Assembly: GCA_013146195.2 (NCBI GenBank)
Contig: CM028381.1
Location: 96,349,621 to 96,413,620, forward strand
Direction of reading: 5' to 3'
DNA length: 64,000 nucleotides
Source of the DNA: Codonopsis lanceolata
Lineage: Eukaryota; Streptophyta; Magnoliopsida; Asterales; Campanulaceae
The position numbers and the translations under genes were made by a program. Below, in pieces: positions 21,961 through 32,552 of the stretch (the first letter of the stretch is position 1; every line of letters begins with the position of its first letter). The notes under the pieces are model-generated. The model had not been told where the DNA came from, ran no database searches, and was given only the letters and a program-made list of their open reading frames with translations.

Positions 21961-22247
21961 TTATTGCTTGTTGGCTTGAACCGAACTACGTTTGGTCTGA
22001 TTCCTGAGAAAGGGATACGTAGGCAGCCTACTTAGTAGGCATGACCATCAGAGCATTTCACTTGCATATCTGCTCTAAAAACCAACTAAAATGTTTAGGG
22101 TATATGAGATTTGAATCGCTTCATCCTAAACCTGCTGCATATTGCATTCCTCCCCAAAAATAATTTCCACGAAATTTGGGAGTCTATTTCTTATCAACGA
22201 TGCTCGTTTACTTGGTAAGTTTCGGTTTACCCGTAAACTCCATCGTT
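21961..22247 (+). other. 3' untranslated region of Tat-like retroelement
   Basis: It contains GAACCGAACTACGTTTGGTC and AAAGGGATACGTAGGCAGCC, a pair of blocks I associate with plant Tat-type retrotransposons between the tandem repeats and the 3' LTR. There is no open frame. The upstream gag-pol of this element is absent from the window. Confidence 0.5.
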
Positions 22248-22256
22248 GAGGGGCTC
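22248..22256 (+). other. Polypurine tract (GAGGGGCTC)
   Basis: It is immediately upstream of the TGTAGACACCCC LTR start and serves as the plus-strand primer site. Its presence shows that 22257-23594 is a 3' LTR and not a solo LTR. Confidence 0.65.
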
Positions 22257-23594
22257 TGTAGACACCCCAATTTCGTACCTCTGGTATGTAACATGGCCTA
22301 AAATATCAAGACATGTTAAAAAAACTAACGAATGTCAAGTTACAAGGTTGAAAATGCAAAGGAAAAAACATGATGCATAAACAATGTAGGGGTCCAAAGT
22401 GTCAAAAACCATAAGCAAAAAGGCCTTGGGGGCTACTCGAAGCCCCTCTGGGCGCCGCACCGATACCCTCTGTAGGTGGTGCCCAACAATCCTAAATCCA
22501 TTGTTGCAGTTAGCCTAAATTGCAATCTCCTCAGCGCACGGTACAAGTCGATGAAGCACGAAAGGAAAAACATAATGACGAAGGAAACCCTTCTCCCAGC
22601 GTATAAATAAAGGCATCCGGCTTCAAAATTCATAAGAGTGAGCACACAGTGAAAAACATAGTTCACGCAGTGAGGATTTCTTTCACCACGCAGTTGAGAG
22701 AACGACGATGGAATTTTTTCCTCTAGCCCCGAAGCTCTACCAAATCTCTCTTAAACACTAAAACTCTCCCGCCAAAGTAAACCCTAGTTGCCCTGCTAGG
22801 ATCCAGACGTCAAAACAGTAAAAAAACAAGCAGTTGCTCTGCCCGATTTTCGACGCAAGCAAACCAGCAAATCCAGCCAAAGCAATCAGTTGTGCCACCC
22901 GGATCCCAAGGTGAAAAGCAACAAAACGGAGTAGTTACACTGCCCGAATCCACACAACAGCAAAAGCAAAAAGACTCCCTCTCCCTGAAGGACAGAGCGA
23001 GCGCCCCTAGGGTCTACCAGAAAGGAGCTTGGTACGAGATAAGACCCTCACGCTTCAAGAGGTAGGTCTATTAAAGTTTTTTATGTATAAAAGTGTTATT
23101 TAAATAGTCATATGTAAACGAAATAAACAGTTGTGTTGACCGAAACTCTATATAAAATAACACTAAAAAAGAGCCATTATTAAGGCCAAATTTTTATAAA
23201 TGTATTTGTAACTCCAGAAAGAAAACTATTGTAAGTTTATATTTATTTCCTATATATATATATATGCAAATATATATTTAAAATGTTTTATTTCAACTGT
23301 TAAATAAATATAAAAAAAGCACATTTAGCAACAACAAAAAAAACTTGTTTTGAGACCGAAAGAGCGAGTTGGGTGCCTAACCCCTTCCCATCTCGTAACT
23401 TAGCCTTCGAACCCTTTTACAAATCTGGTTATTTTTGGGTTTTCTTTGTTTTCCTTAAAATAAATATGGTGACTCTGTTGTATATATTTTGAGTCCATAA
23501 ATGAGGCCCGGCGTATTCTCACGCACTTTAAAAAAGGTTTTGAAACTATCCGCTTCTCGGTAGTGGGGAAAGGTCGAAAATCGGGGCACTCACA
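22257..23594 (+). mobile_element. 3' LTR of a truncated Ty3/gypsy Tat-like element
   Basis: It starts TGTAGACACCCCAATTTCG and ends GGGGCACTCACA. It carries GTTGGGTGCCTAACCCCTTC and AAAATAAATATGGTGACTC blocks shared, inverted, with the LTRs at 15353 and 33700. The TATA box GTATAAATAAAGG is at 22601-22613. No matching left target duplication is expected because the 5' half is missing. A short (TA)n lies at 23252-23275. Confidence 0.85.
22602..22609 (+). promoter_or_regulatory. LTR TATA box
   Basis: TATAAATA about 345 bases into the LTR, at the position equivalent to the minus-strand TATA boxes of the two related LTRs. Confidence 0.6.
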
Positions 23595-23789
23595 AACCCA
23601 TCTTACACAAACTCACATTGAGCTCCTACAAAACTCACATAAAATAGTCTGTTCTCCAAAACTTAACTATTTTGCAATAAATTTAGTTAAACAATGAAAA
23701 ATCAACAAGAATTGCAACAAATTAATGTCACACTCATTTGATTCAGTTATAATTTCAATCAGTATACAAAGATAGTATCTTATGAGCTA

Positions 23790-24208
23790 CTTCCTCCGTT
23801 CCAGGCAAAGAGTCCACTATTTAATTTTGAGATGTTTCACTTAAAGAGTCCACTTTCAAAAATTAAAGCATAAAAGTGTTACTCCCTCCGTCCCAAAATT
23901 ATCGTTTGGGTTGACTTGGCGTACAGTTTAAGAAACACATTTGACTGAATTATTAATATTGGAATAGTGTGAGGTTTCCTTTAAAACCCATGAATATGTG
24001 ACCCAAAATTAAAGTAAGAATAAAAAGTAAGGGTAAAGTTGTAAAAGTGATGTATTAAAAATGAAACTTTCAAAGAAGACAATTATTTTGGGACTGACCA
24101 AAAAAGAAAGTAAGACAATAATTTTGGGACGGAGGGAGTATTTTATTATTAAAAAGCTACTAAAAATGTCATTTTCTTAAAAAGTCTAACTTGCAAACGG
24201 GAACTCTT
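23790..24208. mobile_element. MITE-like element (AAAGAGTCCAC family) split by a Stowaway
   Basis: TTCCTCCGTTCCAGGCAAAG and a second AAAGAGTCCAC at 23840 mark the left part. A diverged inverted end (AAAAAGTCTAACTTGCAAAC) appears after the Stowaway near 24178-24198. It belongs to the same short family as 11057-11219 and 61905-62195. Boundaries are approximate. Confidence 0.45.
23882..24138. mobile_element. Stowaway MITE (Tc1/mariner), 257 bp
   Basis: Terminal inverted repeats CTCCCTCCGTCCCAAAATTA and, at the other end, TAATTTTGGGACGGAGGGAG are near perfect. TA flanks both sides (23880-23881 and 24139-24140). It is a non-coding element moved by mariner-type transposase in trans. Confidence 0.95.
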
Positions 24209-24649
24209 TTTATTATTTTTTTCCTTTTCCATAATTAATGAAGTTTTTTCCTTTCCATTAAGGAATATGCTAGCAAAGCATGTCATGATTGGTCAACAAA
24301 TGAAACCAAAAATAAGTTAGTAATGTCTATTAAACTCTCAAGTCAGAATATATACACTATAGCAGTACGTCAACGACTCGATCAACATACAAATCTGAAA
24401 CTTTTACGTGAATTTCAATTTCTCTCAATATGTTAAAACAAAGCAATGTAAACAATAACAAAAATATCTTCAATAATGAATTAATATTTATAATTTTCAC
24501 AATATTTGAAACAATAATTGAAAAATTCAACTAAAATTTTCAATTATTTTCTCTAAATTATTATATAAAAATATACATGTTTTATTCTGTAAAATTAAAA
24601 ACTCCATTGCCGCCATCCCATGATCCGCATCCCTCATTAACACCAGTAT
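24209..24649. other. AT-rich intergenic, no gene recognised
   Basis: No coding similarity or clear repeat structure is seen. Confidence 0.4.
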
Positions 24650-24850
24650 TGCTTTCTACTTAGGTTTGAGATTTACAAGCGGCGATGAGGAGGTGGTGTA
24701 CGTACGAAGAGGGAAGAGGGAGATAAATGTCAAGTATTCCCAACTTGCTAACAAAAGACTCAAAAGCTGACTTGAAGCCTTGGACAACCCCTTAGTTAGA
24801 ATATCAACCGTTTGTTTTGTTGTTGGAATAAACAGTATGCAGACCACACC
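24650..24850 (-). pseudogene. Copia RNase H C-terminal fragment
   Basis: On the minus strand, LFIPTTKQTVDILTKGLSKA matches the end of copia RNase H, where IPTxxQxADxxTKxL is conserved. After one frameshift it continues as SKLGILDIYLPLPS. It is an isolated fragment with no LTR seen nearby, left from a decayed or truncated element. Confidence 0.78.
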
Positions 24851-26012
24851 ATTCTCGAAATGTCTGTGGATTATCCAACAATTCTAAATTGGGGCCATTG
24901 GGTCAAGGACATCGATAAATAACAATTTTTAGTCTTTTAGTAGATTCCAATTAAAACCTAACTTTATTTTTTTCCTTCTCTCTTTGGTTTTTGATTTCTT
25001 AATTGAAATGTTGTGCATATAAAAGTATTATAGTCAACATTTTTTTATTTAAGTTTTAGTTTCTTCTTTTGTTTGATTTAATTGTTGGTTTGGTTGAAGG
25101 TTCTACAAAAAATGTTAGGTATCATATTATTAATTTAATAATTAAATTAATTTTTATTAATTTTATCGTTTTACTTGAGTATAATATAATTAAAAAGTGT
25201 TGTTTTCATGTGTTAAACACATAAGTGTAAAACTAGTTTATTTAACGTGCATGTTGCTTAGAAAATAGAAATGATTCAATCCCTTAATTTAATTATGAAA
25301 GTATCTACTCAACATTGAAAATTGATGGGGTGTATCACTTATTTAGATTTAAATGGTTTGATTTAACCTATAGGAAAATCAAAATTTTGTTTTAATCGTA
25401 TTTTATCCAATATATTATATAAGAGAGTAAAACAAGTTTATGCTATTTATAATTTCTAAAAATTATTTATGAAACATTAGCCTTGATTTAATCCCTGGTT
25501 TCATATTTCTAAAATTTACAAACTCTCAAGTCTTAGTAGTGGAGTATAATTTTTACCAAACTCGAGTCTCGAGTCTTACTAGTAGTATAATTTTTACTTT
25601 GGCACTTTCGATCCATATTGCACTAAATGTATTTAAAAAGAAAATTAATGACTTAAAATTTTCAAATTTCTTCAGATATATAAATCCATAATAATCAAAG
25701 CAATGAGGGAAGAACAAATTCAAAGCAGAATGAAATCTTCCTTTGCTGCAATGTCGCGATTCCGAATTGTAGATCCCATAGTGAAATTATCTTTAAAGAA
25801 GCCCCATTTTTCAAGAGAGACTCATTCCTTTTTTTTTTCTTTTTTTTAAAAGAGGATCAATAGTGATTCTCCACTTACCTTCATGGTGATTTGAATCGTA
25901 GGTGAAATATCTTACCACTAAGTTGCACTTCGTTGCCAAGTGAGACTCATTCCTATTTTCTTTTAGTTTTGGCCTATGTATTAAATGTGAGCTTTAAAAT
26001 GAGATGTAAACT
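24851..26012. other. AT-rich intergenic, no gene recognised
   Basis: The stretch 24930-25680 is low-complexity T/A-rich DNA. An imperfect direct repeat 'CTCAAGTCTTAGTAG / CTCGAGTCTTACTAG' lies at 25527 and 25567. I see no protein similarity. Confidence 0.4.
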
Positions 26013-26849
26013 TTATTTATAGGGTTATAACCGAGTTGGTCCCCTATCATGATATTATAACCGAAAAAATCTCTTACATTTGTTTTCAATCATTAAAGTA
26101 CATTTTTGGGAGAAAAATACCGAAAATACCCTTAAAGAAGGAAAGACGCGCACACAAAGCCACTGTCCCAATTTGGGCGTCGGTCAAAAAATTTGGGCGT
26201 CGTTCAAAAGCCACTGCCCAAATTTGGGCGTCACAATTAAAAAATTGGGTATCGTAATGCATTTTGGCTTCGTAATGTAAAAAACCGCTGCCCAAATTTG
26301 GGCATCGGTGCACAAAAGTAAACAGTGAGTGGGAACTAGCGCATTAGAATATGATTGATGGTGATGTGTGCTCTCACACACTCTCTCATCAGATTTATAA
26401 TACACTTTCTCTTTCTCACCAGTCACATACTTTCTCTTTCCTAAATACACTCGTTATTCCTCTTTCCTTCTTATTCATTCATATGATCAAAATCCAATCG
26501 TTTGACTAGTGAGAAGGGAGTTCCTATCACAATCGATTCTGTCACGCGTAACTTCGGCACCATCTAAATCTCATTCTTGAATGTTGCCAAATAGTATTCT
26601 ATTTCCAACTTAAGGTTTTTGGGCTGCCTCTCATCTATGATTCCTAGAGAAAGGTTTTATTGGTCAAATAGGCATTCAACTAATAGGAAAGGAAGTACTT
26701 CGAAATCCTTCCACTTTATGTGACATATCAGATAGAGGAGTTCAAGTGATCAATGCTATTTCTGGGATCTTTCTATCTACATTCTGCAAGGCCCTTATTT
26801 GTGAACAAGGCACTATGTGTTGGCACAGATTGGCTCTTGAAAGATCAGA

Positions 26850-27053
26850 AAATGAACGACGCCCACATCAAAGACTCCAAAAATGAACGACGCCCACATC
26901 AAAGACTTCGACACTCACATTAAAGATTCTGACGCCCACATCGAAGACTCTGACGCCCATATCAAAGATTCTGATGCCCACATCGAAGACTTTGACACCC
27001 ACATCAAAGACTTCGACACTTACATCAAATATTCTGACACCCACATCAAAGAA
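26850..27053 (+). repeat. 21-bp tandem repeat array (GACGCCCACATCAAAGACTTC type)
   Basis: About nine units of 21 bases run in register. Because 21 is a multiple of three, both strands stay open: plus reads seven-residue units (DAHIKDF, SDAHIED), minus reads FDVGVKV-type units. The plus frame runs to 27410. Degenerate variation at codon third positions is not obviously favoured, and no promoter or homologue is visible, so I call a repeat and not a gene. Confidence 0.75.
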
Positions 27054-27407
27054 GGGCTTTGGGACCTTTTGCATTGCTTTCTTGCCTCTTGGTTGGGTGG
27101 ACCGAGTAAAATGCATGTTTCAAAACTCATTATTTTTTTATGTGGATCTTACTTTTGTGTATTCATGAACAGTCTAGAAATGATATTGAAGATGTGTGCT
27201 AAAATGACCAATGTCGGTATGCATATTACAAAATATTATTGTGTTCTTCTTATTATGAAATTTAGATATCAAGTTGGTTTATTTAAAGTAGAATACAGAA
27301 GGAGAGGAGGTGGGGGTTGGAAGCTGGAAAAAAAAGGGAGTAAACGGGTGAGTAAAGGTAAAAGTGATGGGACGGTGCTTGGTGTGGTGGGTAGTTTGGA
27401 AAAAAAT

Positions 27408-28233
27408 TAGGGATGTGCAGGGGCCCTAAGCCCATGGGCATTGACAATGCCCAGTATAGGCCCATATGACAACGGACATCATTTCTAAAATCCCAGTACT
27501 GTGGACAAGCCAACGGGCATTAGCGAACGGGCTTTGGACGGGCATTAGGTAGGCACGGGCTTGATGGGCTCTTCGATTGCTTTCATGTTTTTAAATATTT
27601 TTACTATTCAAACTTCATTGCAAATTTTCCATGGACTTTCTTTGGGACTATTACTAAGCACGATGTGTTAAAAACTCCAATCCGTTATCGTATAAAGTAT
27701 AAACCTTAGTGAGACAACAAAATATGAAGCTTGACATCATCAACACACACACTATTATAGAGCAAAGCTGGCAGACAACAGCTACATCAAACATGCGAGC
27801 AATATTTAAAAAAAGCTGGCAACTACATGTTGTTCAAATCATCATCAATTCAACACAACATTAAAAAAAAAGTAGATGAACAATCAATGCATAATACATG
27901 CATTACGCCCTCACGTTTGAGTAAACATTTTACTTTACTTAATGCTATTATTATTCTATATTCTAGAATTTGTATAATTGTATATACTATAGAAAATATA
28001 TAATTTGTATCGAGCTATATATATATATATATATATATATAAACCAATTTGATGGGTCGGATCGGGCTTAACGGGCATTAAAATTTGAAGGCCTAGGTGT
28101 GCCCAAGACCGCGGGCATCTAACCTCTGTAAAGCCCAACACGATGTATCAACCCATGTGCACGCGCACTATGGCCCGGGCATATGCATGCACTGCGGGCC
28201 GTACAAGCTTATGGGCTGGGCTGCTCACCCCTT
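27408..28233. mobile_element. Non-autonomous hAT element, 826 bp, TSD AAAAAAAT
   Basis: Ends: TAGGGATGTGCAGGGGCCC and, at the other side, GGGCTGGGCTGCTCACCCCTT, quoted in part as CTGCTCACCCCTT. AAAAAAAT flanks both sides (27400-27407 and 28234-28241), the 8-bp duplication expected for hAT. Subterminal 'CGGGCATTA' and 'GGGCTT' motifs occur at both ends in opposite orientation. The TA microsatellite at 28014-28041 is internal. It inserted into the MULE at 26022-28329. Confidence 0.85.
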
Positions 28234-28392
28234 AAAAAAATAATGAAAGGGGACTTTTGTGGTTTTTTAAGAAAGGAGGTACTTGAGTGGTTGAATTTCT
28301 ACTAAAAGGTACCGGCCTGCAATTATTCCTTATTTATAATAGAGATAAAAAATTTATGTATGAGACTAATTATTTTGGGTCATACGATTTAT

Positions 28393-28635
28393 ATAGAGAA
28401 AATTGTGGGCCGGTCTCCTTTATAAATTTTTAACCACTTAAGTCTCGTATGTTTTTGACACTTTTGAGAGAGAAAATATGGATTTGCAATAGTGAATCAA
28501 ACGCACACTAAGAATCAATTTGTGCATCGTGAATTCATGATGCACCAATTTGTGCATATTTATGGGAAACAATCGATTTTTCTATTACGATGCATCAATT
28601 TGTGCATATTTACGGAAATCACTCCATCAAGAGTA
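28393..28635 (+). mobile_element. Left part of another CGATGC-family TIR element
   Basis: The left end is AAAATTGTGGGCCGGTCTCC then TTAACCACTTAAGTCTCG. The interior has CGATGCATCAATTTGTGCAT and two related copies within 100 bases, a variant of the family motif. The right end is not found; sequence switches near 28640 to a GTAAGACGGTCTTACGG palindromic block. It is repeated in the second duplication unit at about 30200-30440. Confidence 0.5.
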
Positions 28636-28711
28636 GGTCTCCGGTAAGACGGTCTTACGGATCTTAATCCGTAAAACAAACCAATTCATGTTAAATGAGC
28701 CAAGATTCAGT

Positions 28712-29170
28712 AAATGAAGAGTGTCACTTTTTAGTATTAAAAATATCATTTTTCAGTATTAATTGTGTCACTTTTCAGTATAAAATGTGTCACACTGCGT
28801 TTTTAATAAAAAATATATATCATTTTTTCCCCTTAAAAGATGTTACTTTTAAGCCTTAAATGTGTTACTTTTCCGTCTTAAATGTGTTACTTTTTAGCCT
28901 TAATTGTGTTACTTTTTATCTTAAATGTTCTACTTTTGCTTTGGAAAATGCTACTTTTCATTATAAATGTATAACTTAAAATTGTCACTGTTAGTTTTAA
29001 AGTGTCACTTTTTAGTATTAAAAGTGTCACTTTTTTACTATTAAGAGTTTTACTTTTTGTATTTTAATAAAAAATATTTTTTTTCACATAAAAAGAGTCA
29101 TTTTTGACCTCAAAATGTATCACCTTTTAGCATTAAAGGTGTCACTTTTGCCTTTAAAATGAGTCACTTA
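28712..29170. repeat. Degenerate minisatellite (TGTCACTTTTTAGTATTAAAA type)
   Basis: Sixteen or more units of about 22-30 bases alternate TGTCACTTTTTAGTATTAAA and TGTTACTTTTTAGCCTTAAA variants. The duplicate copy lies at 30550-31005. It is non-coding and AT-rich. It ends in an inverted repeat at 29157-29205 (AATGAGTCACTTAGCG facing CGCTAAGTGATGACTCATT). Confidence 0.75.
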
Positions 29171-29811
29171 GCGTTTCATCAAAATCCGCTAAGTGATGAC
29201 TCATTAAGGATGTGCAGGGGCCCTAAGCCCATGGGCATTGACAATGCCCAGTATAGACTCATATGACAACAGGCATCATTTCTAAAATCGCAGTACTGTG
29301 GACAAGCCCACGGGCATTAGCGAACGAGCTTTGGACGGGCATTAGGTAGACACGGGCTTGATGGGCTCTTCGATTGCTTTCATGTTTTTAAATATTTTTA
29401 CTATTCAAACTTCATTGCAAATTTTCCATGGACTTTCTTTGGGACTATTACTAAGCACGGTGTGTTAAAAACTCCAATCCGTTATCGTATAAAGTATAAA
29501 CCTTAGTGAGACAACAAAATATGAAGCTTGAAATCATCAACACACACACTATTATAGAGCAAAGCTGGCAGACAACAGCTACATCAAACATGCGAGCAAT
29601 ATTAAAAAAAAGCTGGCAGCTACATGTTGTTCAAATCATCATCAATTCATCACAACATTAAAAAAAAAGTAGATGAACAATCAATGCATAATACATGCAT
29701 TACGCCCTCACGTTTGAGTATACAGTTTACTTTACTTAATGCTATTATTATTCTATATTCTAGAATTTGTATAATTGTATATACTATAGAAAATATATAA
29801 TTTGTATCTAG

Positions 29812-29850
<39 letters not shown>

Positions 29851-31027
29851 AATTTGATGGGTCGGGTCGGGCTTAACGGGCATTAAAATTTGAAGGCCTA
29901 GGTGTGCCCAAGACCGCGGGCATCTAACCGCTGTAAAGCCCAACACAATGTATCAACTTATGTGCACGCGCACTATGGCCCGGGTATATGCATGCACTGC
30001 GGGCCGTACGGGCTTATGGGCTGGGCTGCTCACCCCTTAAAAAAATAATGAAAGGGGACTTTTGTGGTTTTTTAAGAAAGGAGGTACTTGAGTGGTTGAA
30101 TTTCTACTAAAAGGTACCGGCCTGCAATTATTCCTTATTTATAATAGAGATAAAAAATTTATATATGAGACTAATTATTTTGGGTCATACGATTTATATA
30201 GAGAAAATTATGGGCCGGTCTCCTTTATAAATTTTTAACCACTTAAGTCTCGTATGTTTTTGACACTTTTGAGAGCGAAAATATGGATTTGCAATAGTGA
30301 ATCAAATGCACACTAAGAATCAATTTGTGCATCGTGAATTCATGATGCACCAATTTGTGCATATTTATGGGAAACAATCGATTTTTCTATTACGATGCAT
30401 CAATTTGTGCATATTTACGGAAATCACTCCATCAAGAGTAGGTCTCCTGTAAGACGGTCTTACGAATCTTAATCTGTAAGACGGTCTTACGGATCTTAAT
30501 CCGTAAGACAGACCAATTCATGTTAAATGAGCCAAGATTCAGTAAATGAAGAGTGTCACTTTTTAGTATTAAAAATATCATTTTTCAGTATTAATTGTGT
30601 CACTTTTCAGTATAAAATGTGTCACACTGCGTTTTTAATAAAAAATATATATCATTTTTTCCCCTTAAAAGATGTTACTTTTTCGCCTTAAATGTGTTAC
30701 TTTTTCGTCTTAAATGTGTTACTTTTTAGCCTTAATTGTGTTACTTTTTATCTTAAATATTGTTCTACTTTTGCTTTGGAAAATGCTACTTTCCTATAAT
30801 AAATCTATAACTTAAAATTGTCACTGTTAGTTTTAAAGTGTCACTTTTTAGTATTAAAAGTGTCACTTTTTTTACTATTAAGAGTTTTACTTTGTATTTT
30901 AATAAAAAATATTTTTTTTTCACATAAAAAGAGTCATTTTTGACCTTAAAATGTGTCATCTTTTAGCATTAAAGGTGTCACTTTTACCTTTAAAATGAGT
31001 CACTTAGCGTTTCATCAAAATCCGCTA

Positions 31028-31629
31028 GGATCCATCATAATGAGTCACTTAGTGTTTCATCAAATTCTTATATATCCCACACATTTCACTTTCACTTTCG
31101 GTAAAGGTGTCATTTTCAAAGTTTGCACAATAATGAACTTTCTAATTTTGGAAACATTTATAATTTGTAAGAACAACAGTTTGCTTTGGAAAACTAATAT
31201 CAACTTTTTCACTAATTTATTGGATAGATAAATACATAAATTGTTTGCCTTCTTTTTTTATTGGATCATGGAGAATATTAATTACATAAATTGATGACAC
31301 CATGCTACCCTTCTTGATTCCCAGCACTATTTGTATTGAGTAATATAAAAATGCAAAAAATATATATAACTATTTAATTTTTTTGAATTACACATAGATT
31401 AATTGAATGTGCATGAATACATAAAAAAACAAATACATCCATAATTTAAAAATGAATCTATATATGACCTGAATATGGACACCTTGGGTAGATGTACCAT
31501 TTTGAGTATTCAATGCAGAACTCCAATATAAATAAGTGTCACTTTCTCTAGTATTACAAAACAAAATATACAAGAAGATGTCTCCACTCTTTTGCATGAT
31601 TACTTATATTAGTCAGAATAAGACCAAAT
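31028..31629. other. AT-rich intergenic, no gene recognised
   Basis: A third copy of the AATGAGTCACTTAG(T/C)GTTTCATCAAA motif (31039-31066) opens this stretch. The remainder shows no recognisable gene. Confidence 0.35.
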
Positions 31630-32001
31630 GGACAATGAAGCTACTACATAGTGTTGAATATGTGTTTCATGATGAAAAGGTATGTGTATGTTAATATAAC
31701 TTACATTATTGTTTATTTCATTATTTTCTTAAATATTTCTAATACTTTTCTTTCACAGGGCTCACGGATTGTGGCAACAATTAAAGACCCAAACATCGAA
31801 AAATATGAGTTAAAATTGAAACTATTTCATTTGTATGCAATAATTTTTTTTATTGTTGATGCAAATTCATGGAGAATTAGCCCAACCATGTTAGAGTATA
31901 AAATTATGTTTATGCCCAAAACACAAGTAAAAAGATCTGATGTGAAGACGAACATATCTGATGTAAACAAACCAGCAAAATTGCATGTTAGAAACTTATA
32001 A
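31630..32001 (+). pseudogene. DUF223 / RPA1-like OB-fold fragment with one intron
   Basis: Exon 1 (to 31679) reads WTMKLLHSVEYVFHDEK. A GT...AG intron of 79 bases (31680-31758, ending TTTCACAG) follows, and exon 2 continues in phase with GSRIVATIKDPNIEKYELKL, then SWRISPTMLEYKIMFMPKTQ and a stop at 31999-32001. The pattern 'HDEKGxRIxATI ... K(F/Y)E ... HEYKIxF' is that of the DUF223 domain in plant replication-protein-A-like proteins, which bind single-stranded DNA and are often carried by Helitrons. Upstream and downstream domains are missing and the core is short, so it is a fragment. No Helitron end was recognised. Confidence 0.6.
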
Positions 32002-32495
32002 CCAAATAAGAAAAGCATATTAGTAGTCTTGAATAATCAGATCGTAAAACAAAGCAGATTAGTATACATATTCAATTTTAGTACATGTTTTAAAATTTGA
32101 TATCATTATACATTCCGAGTGGTCCATAATATGATATTATATCTTTTTATATAAGTTCAAGTAACAACTCATAATCCACTTATCATAACATTGTCGAACA
32201 AGATTTTTAAAAAGTAAGAATAATAAAACTTTAAAAGGAAACATAGACAGAGAGTGACAAAAATAGAAATATAATTAAGGTGGATTGAGTAGAACATATT
32301 ACTCCAAAAAATAGTTACAAAATTAAGAGTCGATACCAAATCCAAAAAGATAGTAATGCTAAATATGTAAACGTGAAATTTATTGTTTTCTCTACTATTT
32401 GTGCTATCGTTTTTAAATAATGATAGATGGGCTTACCAAATTTCTACTTGACTGACAGAATAGACAAGTTAATAAGGAGCAGTTGTGTGCCATAT
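32002..32495. other. AT-rich intergenic, no gene recognised
   Basis: No coding similarity or repeats noted. Confidence 0.35.
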
Positions 32496-32552
32496 TGTAA
32501 TACCCTAGATTCTTGCATGCTTGACTTGTGCTTATCTACATGCATTCATAAT

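Larger units (their letters stand above)
26022..28329. mobile_element. MULE-like TIR element of the CGATGC family with perfect 9-bp TSD
   Basis: It starts GGGTTATAACCGAGTTGGTC and ends GGTACCGGCCTGCAATTATT + CC. Flanks are TTATTTATA on both sides (26013-26021 and 28330-28338), a 9-bp duplication typical of Mutator-like elements. The reverse complement of the right end (GGAATAATTGCAGGCCGGTA, then AACCACTCAAGTACC) aligns with the left end. The interior has GGGCGTCG repeats (26180-26310), a 21-bp repeat array (26850-27053) and a hAT insertion (27408-28233). Without the hAT it is about 1.47 kb. There is no transposase, so it is non-autonomous. This copy fixes the class of the related cluster at 635-6023. 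Confidence 0.8.
27411..31027. repeat. Tandem segmental duplication, two units of about 1.8 kb
   Basis: Unit 1 runs 27411-29190 and unit 2 runs 29208-31027. Equivalent positions are 1797 bases apart at the start and 1836 near the end. Each unit holds the hAT body, the right end of the MULE, a second TIR element start and the TGTCACTTTTT array. Unit 2 lacks the target duplication on its left, so the duplication happened after the hAT inserted. The units are nearly identical; visible differences are mainly single bases, TA-repeat length, and an extra 'GTAAGACGGTCTTACG' copy at 30451-30505. Confidence 0.92.

Noticed and set aside
26883..27410. 175-codon open frame with seven-residue repeats as a gene
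   Set aside because: The opposite strand is equally open and the repeat is 21 bases long, which explains the absence of stops without coding.
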